Source of the DNA: Paracoccus sp. SCSIO 75233
Lineage (GTDB): Bacteria; Pseudomonadota; Alphaproteobacteria; Rhodobacterales; Rhodobacteraceae
Direction: 5' to 3'
Assembly (NCBI RefSeq): GCF_027912675.1
Contig: NZ_CP115758.1
Span: 1 to 64,000 of the forward strand
DNA: 64,000 nucleotides
The position numbers were made by a program, and so were the translations under genes. Of the stretch, positions 58,255 through 64,000 are shown one piece after another (positions within the stretch are counted from its first letter, which is position 1; the number at the start of each line of letters is the position of its first letter). The notes under the pieces are model-generated. The model made no database searches. It saw only the letters and a program-made list of their open reading frames with translations, and was not told the DNA's origin.

Positions 58255-60626
58255 GAGAGCCTCCAGAAATCAGGTCTGTCGCGGTAGTCGGGGCCGGTGA
58301 GGGCCTCGCCCTTCTCCATGCCGCCGAGGATGGTGAGGAGGGGGCCGAGGGCGGAGAAGTCGGCATCGACCACCACGGAGCCGCTGTCGTCGCGGATGAG
58401 GGCGAGACGGCTGTCGCTGCCGGTGTTCAGGAGCACGTCGAGCTCTTTCTCGAAGAGGTTCAGCATCGCGTAGTCCGAGGCATGGGCCCGGATGTTGGGG
58501 AGCAGGATCTGCGTCGGCACCGCCTCGACGATGGTCTTGCCGGTCCGCGTGCGTTCGAGCTGGCTCGCATATTGCGTCATCATCACCGCGACGGTGTTCT
58601 GTTTTCGGGCGGTCACCAGCCAGTTCGAGAGCCGTTCGGCAAAGTATGGGTTGTCGAGCGCCTTCCATGCCTCGTCGATCACGATGATGGTGGGGCGACG
58701 GTCCTCGATCTCTCGCTCGATCCGGCGGAAGAGATAGGAGAGTACCGCCATGCGTTCCTTTTCGCTCTCGCTGTCAAGAATACCGGTCAGGTCAAACCCC
58801 ACGACATCGCCATCAAGGGAGAAGGTGTCCTCGAGGCTCTGGCCGAAGATCCAGCCGTAGCGGCCATCCTCCGTCCATTCGAGGAGCCGTTGGTGCAGGT
58901 CGCCATTGTCGTCGGTCGAGACAAAGAGCGAGGCGAAGTCCTTCCAGTTCCGCAAGGCCGGGTTGGTGGCTGTGGCGTTCTGGCGGACCACCTCCTGGAT
59001 GCGGTTGGTCTGGGCCGGGGTCAGGGGCTTGTCAGAGCGATAGAGGAGCGAGGCGAGCCAATCCGAGAGCCAGGCGGTGCCGCGCTCATCGATTTCGGTC
59101 CAGAGCGGGTTGAGACCGGTCGTCTGTCCCGCCTTGATCGAGGCGTAGCGCCCACCATTGGCGCGGACGGCCATCTCCATCCCGAGCCGGTAGTCAAAAA
59201 CGAAGATGCGGGCGCCGACGCGCCGGGCCTGAGTCATCAGAAAGGCCGAGAGGACCGATTTACCAGAACCGGGACGGCCCAGGATCAGGGTATGCCCGCT
59301 GGTCGGTTCTTTCTCTGGCGAGCCCTGTTCGTGATAAGAGAAACGATATGCGCTCTGTTCCGGCGTCGGGAAGAGCGTGATCTCCTGGCCCCAGGGCAGC
59401 TGGTGTTTCTCCTTGCCGAGCTGGGTGCGATGAAGTGCTGCGAAATCCGCGAAGTTGCGGTTGGTAACGGCGCTGGCGCGCACCCGCTTCGGCTGGTTGC
59501 CCGGATGCTGGCTGAAGTAATGCGATTTCGCGGCCATCCGCTCGCCGATCATCTTCACGCCTTCGGCGGCCGCGGCGTTCACGATCTCGGCCCCGAGGGT
59601 TTGCAACTCGTCGAGGCTGTCGCAGAAGACGGTCACCACCATGTGGTGCTCACCGAAGCTCTGGCGTTTGGCCTCAAGATCATCATGCGCGATGTCGAGT
59701 GCCTCTAGGAGCGACAGAGCGGCGTCTTGCGAGGCTTGCATCTGGCGCTTCTGGCGTTTGATCCGGCCCGCCATCAGGTTCGAATTGATCGGTGTGAAGG
59801 AATGGGTGACGATCATGTCGACCGGCAGGTTCAGCATGTCGAACATGGTGCAGGTGGTACCTTCGGCATATTCGCCGATGGTGAAGCTCTTACCGAAGCG
59901 ATGGCCGACCACGCCGTCAGAGAGCTCGAAATGATCTTCCAGAAACGTCACGCGAGTATTGGCAACGTTGTAGGCCAGAAACCCGTAGCGGTTTGCGGGA
60001 TAGAGCGGCAGTTCGCGGCCGGTGTTGAGCGCACCGAGGAACCCGACCAACTCGCCAGAGGTCGCCGTGAGGATGCGGGGCTTGAGTTCCGCCAGGCCGG
60101 AGGTGAAGACCCCGACCGCCTCCTTGAGGCGTCTGAGCCGTTTCGCGGTCTCTTCCTTGAATCGCTCCGGTGCGGAACGGTTCACGAAGCCGAGGAAGCT
60201 TCTGGGCGGTGGGCGCTGGATGATTGTGAGTGTGAGGGTCTTGTCCCGGAGACCTGCCGAGGCCAGCTTTGCGCGCCAGGCATCATCCACCGCCGCCGCG
60301 AAGCCGTCCCCCTTGACCGGGAGCAGGTCCGGGGTGATCGACTTCGAGACCTTGTGCACGTAGTAGCTGAACTCGGGTCCCAGCTGCGCGATGATCCGGG
60401 CGAAGAGCGCCGTCACCTTGTCGAGATAGGCATCGTCCGTCGTGTAGCTGTTGACCCCGCTCAGCCGAACGCATTGTAAGAGTTCGTTGACCCGGGTCCG
60501 GACCGTATGGTCGTCGACCAGGCTGACATAGGGCAGCATATGCGCGAGGCGTTTCTCGCGGGCATACCAGTCTGGCATGAGGGTGCGTTCATCGACGGTC
60601 TCGTCCAGGGCTTCACTATGGCGCAT
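58251..60626 (-). CDS. virB4: VirB4, secretion ATPase
   Basis: This 791-residue ATPase is the largest protein of the system. The N-terminal CagE/VirB4 domain includes LLPVKGDGFAAAVDDAWRAKL and FNRNFADFAALHR-type segments. Walker A is TLILGRPGSGKSVLSAFL near residue 460, and Walker B is RPTIIVIDEAWKALDNPYFAERL. The end is TPEVLNTGSDSRLAL-like. It powers pilin extraction and transfer. It overlaps virB3 by 11 bp. Confidence 0.93.
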   Translation of the reverse strand: MRHSEALDETVDERTLMPDWYAREKRLAHMLPYVSLVDDHTVRTRVNELLQCVRLSGVNSYTTDDAYLDKVTALFARIIAQLGPEFSYYVHKVSKSITPDLLPVKGDGFAAAVDDAWRAKLASAGLRDKTLTLTIIQRPPPRSFLGFVNRSAPERFKEETAKRLRRLKEAVGVFTSGLAELKPRILTATSGELVGFLGALNTGRELPLYPANRYGFLAYNVANTRVTFLEDHFELSDGVVGHRFGKSFTIGEYAEGTTCTMFDMLNLPVDMIVTHSFTPINSNLMAGRIKRQKRQMQASQDAALSLLEALDIAHDDLEAKRQSFGEHHMVVTVFCDSLDELQTLGAEIVNAAAAEGVKMIGERMAAKSHYFSQHPGNQPKRVRASAVTNRNFADFAALHRTQLGKEKHQLPWGQEITLFPTPEQSAYRFSYHEQGSPEKEPTSGHTLILGRPGSGKSVLSAFLMTQARRVGARIFVFDYRLGMEMAVRANGGRYASIKAGQTTGLNPLWTEIDERGTAWLSDWLASLLYRSDKPLTPAQTNRIQEVVRQNATATNPALRNWKDFASLFVSTDDNGDLHQRLLEWTEDGRYGWIFGQSLEDTFSLDGDVVGFDLTGILDSESEKERMAVLSYLFRRIEREIEDRRPTIIVIDEAWKALDNPYFAERLSNWLVTARKQNTVAVMMTQYASQLERTRTGKTIVEAVPTQILLPNIRAHASDYAMLNLFEKELDVLLNTGSDSRLALIRDDSGSVVVDADFSALGPLLTILGGMEKGEALTGPDYRDRPDFWRLS

Positions 60627-60894
60627 AGCTGTCGCCCCCGTGGATGGACCGGTTCCGCGTCGGCGGCGTCTCCTGCAACGCCGTCATCATCACGTCGATG
60701 AAACGCGGATCCCAGTCAGCCGCTTTCCAGAGAACCGGATAGAGCACCGCCGCGATGCCCAGGACAACCAGGTGCTGCACCCAGACGAACAGCAGCACAG
60801 AGCCGAAGAGCCAGACCATGGCATACATGATCGGCAGGCCGAGGAGCTTCGGCGGGCGTACGAGGCCCAGAAAGAGCGGCGATCGTTCGGCCAC
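60616..60894 (-). CDS. virB3: VirB3, inner-membrane component
   Basis: The 92-residue protein has the classic RSPLFLGLVRPPKLLGLPIMYAMVW start, two membrane segments and the WKAADWDPRFIDVMM end. It lies between virB2 and virB4. VirB3 is needed for pilus assembly with VirB4. Confidence 0.9.
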   Translation of the reverse strand: MAERSPLFLGLVRPPKLLGLPIMYAMVWLFGSVLLFVWVQHLVVLGIAAVLYPVLWKAADWDPRFIDVMMTALQETPPTRNRSIHGGDSYAP

Positions 60895-60906
60895 GTTCGC
60901 CTCCTC

Positions 60907-61197
60907 TCACGACCCGAAGACGGCGGCAACGATGGTCGGCGCGGCCGCAACACCCGCGATGCCCACCAGCACCCAGAGGGCTTGGCGCAGATCGATGATG
61001 TTGAAGAACCAGCTGAGGAACACGCCGAGGACCGCGAGGGTGGCGATGACGACTCCAAGCGGTCCGGTCAGCGCGTCCACGATGCCCTGAAGCAAGCTCT
61101 GAATCGGTGAGAGGTCGATGCTCTGGGCCAGGGCCGGTTCTGCCGCAACGATGAGGAGAGCGGCAAGGGTGATCAGGGATTTCGTCAATGGCTTCAT
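60907..61197 (-). CDS. virB2: VirB2, major pilin
   Basis: The 96-residue pilin precursor has a signal peptide (MKPLTKSLITLAALLIVAAEPALAQ), a first hydrophobic helix (IVDALTGPLGVVIATLAVLGVFLSWFF) and a second (ALWVLVGIAGVAAAPTIVAAVFG) separated by a short charged loop. The start overlaps the upstream transglycosylase stop by 4 bp. Confidence 0.9.
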   Translation of the reverse strand: MKPLTKSLITLAALLIVAAEPALAQSIDLSPIQSLLQGIVDALTGPLGVVIATLAVLGVFLSWFFNIIDLRQALWVLVGIAGVAAAPTIVAAVFGS

Positions 61198-61814
61198 GGG
61201 GACGCTCCTTCCAGCCGGTTGAAGACGGCCAGCACCCGCTGGACGTGGTTTTGGGTTTCTCGGTAAGGGGGAATGCCGGAATGCTCGCGCACGGCGTCGG
61301 GCCCAGCATTGTAGGCGGCCAGCGCAAGACGAGCATCGCCGAACTCCGTCAACATCAGGGCGAGGTAGCGCGCGGAGCCATCGAGGTTCTGCCGCCAGTT
61401 GTTGGGATCAACGCCAAGCGCACGGGCGGTGTCAGGCATCAACTGCCCGAGACCGACCGCCCCGACATGGGAGACGGCGTTCGGATTGTACGCACTCTCG
61501 ATCTCTATATTGGCGCGATAGAGGTGGAGCCAGTCCGTGACTGTGATATCGGCTGCACGGAGCCCAGGGTGGCTCGCGTAGCGCAGTCCGGTCTCCTCGA
61601 TCGCGGCGAGGATATCCGGGCGTGGTGTGAGCGCGCGAGGGGCCAAGGCCGCGATGCGCACCCCTTCACGTCCCTCGGAGCGGCTTTCTTCGCCCAAGAT
61701 GCGCAACCCGTCTGAGGTCGAGCCAACGCCGACCCCGTCATTGTAGTTGCGCGCGAACCGTTCCTGGGGGCGTGACGGCGAAAGAGAGCCGTCCCCCGCC
61801 ATCACCAGGACCAT
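61194..61814 (-). CDS. virB1: VirB1-type lytic transglycosylase
   Basis: The SLT domain has catalytic Glu in ANIEIESAYNPNAVSHVGAVGLGQLMPDTARALGV and ARLALAAYNAGPDAVREHSGIPPYRETQNHV. The first canonical start in reach is ATG 61814. However, the residues just upstream in frame (LPAGLSLLFFSSLGFPASA) form a clear signal peptide, so the true start may be a rare CTG at 61874. It overlaps virB2 (ATGA) and should locally cut peptidoglycan for channel assembly. Confidence 0.85.
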   Translation of the reverse strand: MVLVMAGDGSLSPSRPQERFARNYNDGVGVGSTSDGLRILGEESRSEGREGVRIAALAPRALTPRPDILAAIEETGLRYASHPGLRAADITVTDWLHLYRANIEIESAYNPNAVSHVGAVGLGQLMPDTARALGVDPNNWRQNLDGSARYLALMLTEFGDARLALAAYNAGPDAVREHSGIPPYRETQNHVQRVLAVFNRLEGASP

Positions 61815-61857
61815 GTCTGCCGATGCCGGGAAGCCCAGGGAGGAAAAGAAAAGGAGG

Positions 61858-62214
61858 CTAAGCCCGGCTGGCAGCCATCTCTTCGCTGGAGAGCTTGTGA
61901 ACCGTCCGCTTGCCCTCTTCCAAGGGCACGTCGGCGTGTGAGAAACCGATTCCTTGCAGGAAGGAGATGACCCCGGTGACGGTCTTGATTTCGCGGATCT
62001 TGATGTCGTTGCGCGAGGTCCGGGTCCTGGCCGTAACCAGAAGTTTCTCGATTCCGTCGTCGCTGACGGCGCGCATGATCCAGACCCCATGCCAGTTGGG
62101 GCCTTTCTTGAAGGCGTCTTCCTTGCAGACAACTTCGACGCGATAGCCGCTGGCGACCAGATCGCGGAATCTGGGTTCGGTGACCACATTCGGGGCTTCT
62201 TTTTCTAGGTCCAT
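61858..62214 (-). CDS. Hypothetical protein ahead of the virB operon
   Basis: The protein has 118 residues from the only ATG in frame (MDLEKEAPNVVTEPRFRDLVASGYRVEVV). TTG/GTG starts further up to 62322 are possible, but they run into an AT-rich promoter-like region. A beta-rich pattern (YRVEVVCKEDAFKKGPNWHGVWIMRAVSDDGIEKLLVTAR) suggests a small DNA- or nucleotide-interacting fold. No family is recognised. Its end overlaps the presumed virB1 signal sequence, so it may lead the operon. Confidence 0.6.
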   Translation of the reverse strand: MDLEKEAPNVVTEPRFRDLVASGYRVEVVCKEDAFKKGPNWHGVWIMRAVSDDGIEKLLVTARTRTSRNDIKIREIKTVTGVISFLQGIGFSHADVPLEEGKRTVHKLSSEEMAASRA

Positions 62215-62269
62215 CACCCGGATCACGTTCTCCAACAGGGCGAATGACCGGGCTTCAGGTGTTGAAACC

Positions 62270-62335
62270 AAGTCATACGATGATATATTATTGACGCACA
62301 AGATAAACTTTTGATGCGACAAGCGGATTCTTGCT
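62270..62335. promoter_or_regulatory. AT-rich divergent promoter region of the virB operon
   Basis: An AT-rich stretch with TTGACG (62291) and TATATTATT-type sequence lies between the leftward virB operon and the rightward 62359 gene. No exact promoter pair can be fixed. It is the only such region near the operon start. Confidence 0.4.
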
Positions 62336-62358
62336 CAATTAACGAATAGACGGTTCCC

Positions 62359-62679
62359 ATGCATTTGATCAAGGAAATAGGGGGCTTGGACGCCCTCAGG
62401 TTGTGCACATCGACCGTGGCACAAGCTATACTTCTGGTCACGTGCCTGGTGGGTGAAGCCTCCGCCGCGTCCTGTTTGCCGCCGCCCAGGCCGTTCGTGC
62501 CAAGCGATTCCGAAGCCGCGCAAGCCTATGCCGATCTCATCCGCAGCGACTTTGAGCTCTACATCCGGGACATCCAAAGCTACTTTCGGTGCTTGGAGGA
62601 GGAGCGTGCCCGGGCGTTCGAAGAGGCGCGCGAGGTGAGCCAGGACTACGGACGCTTCCTGGAATTGATGGACGAGTGA
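62359..62679 (+). CDS. Small secreted hypothetical protein
   Basis: The 106-residue protein has a signal sequence (ALRLCTSTVAQAILLVTCLVGEASA). A proline-rich short linker and a charged helix follow (AYADLIRSDFELYIRDIQSYFRCLEEERARAFEEAREV). It is probably periplasmic and linked to the transfer system by position only. Confidence 0.65.
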   Translation: MHLIKEIGGLDALRLCTSTVAQAILLVTCLVGEASAASCLPPPRPFVPSDSEAAQAYADLIRSDFELYIRDIQSYFRCLEEERARAFEEAREVSQDYGRFLELMDE

Positions 62680-62790
62680 ATTGGCCGCGACCTTTTCGAA
62701 GGGCCGCCGTCTTGTGACATTCCGCCGTATCGGCGGCGTGCAATTCGGAGTCTCTATCATCATGTAAACGCTCATTATCCACTTTTTAGA

Positions 62791-62834
62791 TAATCTATAA
62801 AGTAGATTAGCCCTGTCACAAGAGGTTTGTGACA
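62791..62834 (+). promoter_or_regulatory. Two palindromic operators ahead of the Xre gene
   Basis: TAATCTA-N5-TAGATTA (62791-62809) and TGTCACAA-N5-TTGTGACA (62814-62834) are both perfect, share a 5-nt spacer and lie 24 bp apart centre to centre. The second covers the AGAGG ribosome site and ends one base before the GTG start. The layout suggests Xre autoregulation. Confidence 0.6.
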
Positions 62835-62835
62835 C

Positions 62836-63093
62836 GTGGCGAAAACGATCAGGAGTTCGGGACATGAAGCACTTCGCGACGCTTTGATTGCGGCGCGGAA
62901 GGTGGCTGGTTTAACGCAGGCGGAGCTCGCTTTGCGTCTGAGATGTCACCAGTCTTTTGTCGCCCGTCTGGAGAGCGGCGAGCGTAGGGTCGACGTGGTT
63001 GAGTTGATCGTACTCGCGCGTGCTCTGCAGATCGATCCGGTTACGCTATTGGCGGCAGCCGAGGCGGCGACGGATCTCGATCACCGGATTTAG
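62836..63093 (+). CDS. Xre-family transcriptional regulator
   Basis: The protein has 85 residues from GTG 62836. A helix-turn-helix of the Cro/CI class ([56 protein letters not shown]) fills most of it. It is a likely repressor of itself, and possibly of the adjacent transfer genes, through the palindromes overlapping its start. Confidence 0.85.
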   Translation: MAKTIRSSGHEALRDALIAARKVAGLTQAELALRLRCHQSFVARLESGERRVDVVELIVLARALQIDPVTLLAAAEAATDLDHRI

Positions 63094-63233
63094 GACGAGG
63101 CGATGGGATCGTCGCCTCTTATGGAGTGATGAGCTCAAGCCCCGGTGGGACCGAGGGGCAATGATAACAACGAATTGTTACGGGGCGCTGCGACGCACGG
63201 CCTCTGGTACAGGTTTGGTGCAGGGAAAACGTC
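63094..63233. other. Intergenic region with hairpin
   Basis: GAGGCGA/TCGCCTC forms a stem just after the Xre stop, and TAACAA/TTGTTA lies further on. It separates two convergent genes and may end both transcripts. Confidence 0.4.
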
Positions 63234-63980
63234 TTAGTAGTTCACCTGCTCGAACCCGTAATTGCCCTCGTAGTCTCGCCAGTCGACGAAGACCGAGCGG
63301 TGATAGATTGAGGGACAATGATCGCCCCAACGTTCCAAGCCGACATGGGCCTCGGGCAACGCCGCGACGGAAGAACGAGACCACGAAAAATCGCCCTGGG
63401 TTCCATAGGTTCCGAGACGGATGTGTTCGTACCGGCTGCAATCACTGTCACGGGACTCGACTTGCTGCGCGTAGCGCACATCATAGACACGGATAGAGCG
63501 GACGAAATTGAATTCCGGCCCACTGATGTCGATATCGGCGCGGTTCTGGATCAAATGTAATGCGAACCCGTCAGGTTGGGGTAGGGGGTCGACACCTTTC
63601 GACCGCAGGACGGCTGGCAAGAGGGCGCCAGCGTTCTCGGGATCAGATTCTGCGAGGCTCTGGGGCAGGTGAGAAGCGTTGGAGAAGAGGATGTCAAAGA
63701 CACGCGGAGTGCGACCGGGATCGTCTACAGGTTCGAAGGAGGCCCCCATGGGGCAACGCCAGATCTGCAGCGGGGGCTCGACAGGCCAGGGCGTGATCCG
63801 ACGGATGAACTCTGCACGCGCCCGCGAGCAAGGTTCTGACGCCGGCCAGCCGCCGGAGAGGCAGAGCAGAATGGCGCAATCGATCGGGTAGGTCTGTGCC
63901 GAAGCCTTGGTCGAGGCGCCGAAGAGGGAAGCCGTGCTCACAATCGTTGCGAAGGCAAAATGACGAAGAAAACTGCGCAT
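63234..63980 (-). CDS. Secreted hypothetical protein
   Basis: The 248-residue protein has a signal peptide (MRSFLRHFAFATIVSTASLFGASTKASAQ), so it is periplasmic or exported. CAILLCLSGGWPASEPCSRARAEFIRRITPWPVEPPLQIWRCPMGASFE contains four cysteines likely in disulfides. The remainder is beta-rich and acidic. Similar cysteine-rich exported proteins accompany alphaproteobacterial conjugation clusters, but I cannot name the family. Confidence 0.75.
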   Translation of the reverse strand: MRSFLRHFAFATIVSTASLFGASTKASAQTYPIDCAILLCLSGGWPASEPCSRARAEFIRRITPWPVEPPLQIWRCPMGASFEPVDDPGRTPRVFDILFSNASHLPQSLAESDPENAGALLPAVLRSKGVDPLPQPDGFALHLIQNRADIDISGPEFNFVRSIRVYDVRYAQQVESRDSDCSRYEHIRLGTYGTQGDFSWSRSSVAALPEAHVGLERWGDHCPSIYHRSVFVDWRDYEGNYGFEQVNY

Positions 63981-64000
63981 GACGAGGAACTCAGTCGGCT

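Noticed and set aside
58482..59708. 408-residue plus-strand frame over virB4
   Set aside because: A shadow of the VirB4 ATPase domain; the composition is typical of antisense GC-rich frames.

Overview
The window reads as a large conjugative repABC-type plasmid of an alphaproteobacterium, most likely Rhodobacteraceae (Roseobacter/Paracoccus-like). The reasons are a repA-repB-repC replication and partition operon at the left edge, high-GC coding sequence with tight ATGA/TGATG gene overlaps, plasmid families common in this group (DUF736, DUF1403-ScpB, DUF2493, strawberry-notch helicase, DUF6915/DUF5983-like proteins), and a VirB/VirD4 secretion system with a VirD2-like relaxase. No rRNA, tRNA or CRISPR array was seen.

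Layout. (1) 1-3900: repABC with a probable counter-transcribed RNA between repB and repC and two perfect 16-bp palindromes after repC that look like partition sites. (2) 3.9-10.5 kb: RES/Xre and PrlF/YhaV toxin-antitoxin pairs, a truncated resolvase, an integrase, and DUF1403-ScpB. (3) 10.5-22.2 kb: a defence island. It holds a bacterial ubiquitin-like conjugation operon (ubiquitin-like/E2 fusion, JAB/E1 fusion, DUF6527) divergent from a sigma-like/ImmA peptidase cassette, an AAA ATPase + subtilase pair resembling IetAS, an AbiE pair, and an orphan 400-residue protein. (4) 22.1-32 kb: mobile DNA. A remnant of one tyrosine-recombinase array sits beside a 7.8-kb element with 147-bp terminal inverted repeats, three tandem tyrosine recombinases and a TOTE-type primase-helicase. 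Its first recombinase is split by an IS3-type insertion. (5) 32-44 kb: plasmid accessory block beginning with a decapitated strawberry-notch helicase and containing a RadC-like gene split by a second, frameshifted copy of the same IS, a ParDE-like pair, and a roughly 500-bp leader duplicated ahead of two genes. (6) 44.3-49.4 kb: mobilisation (candidate oriT, MobC-like protein, relaxase, VirD4). (7) 49.4-61.9 kb: a HicA-like toxin/antitoxin pair and a complete virB operon on the minus strand (VirB1-B2-B3-B4-B7-B1/B5 chimera-B5-B8-B9-B10-B11-B6). (8) 61.9-64 kb: small secreted or hypothetical proteins and an Xre regulator with two operators.

How it fits together: replication, partition, multiple addiction modules and a full conjugation system keep and spread the plasmid. 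Between them lies a dense set of anti-phage or conflict modules and recombinase-driven mobile DNA. The most interesting items are the ubiquitin-like operon with its own divergent regulator cassette and dyad operator, and the inverted-repeat element coupling a recombinase trio to a TOTE primase-helicase. All functional calls come from reading motifs by eye; no database search was run.
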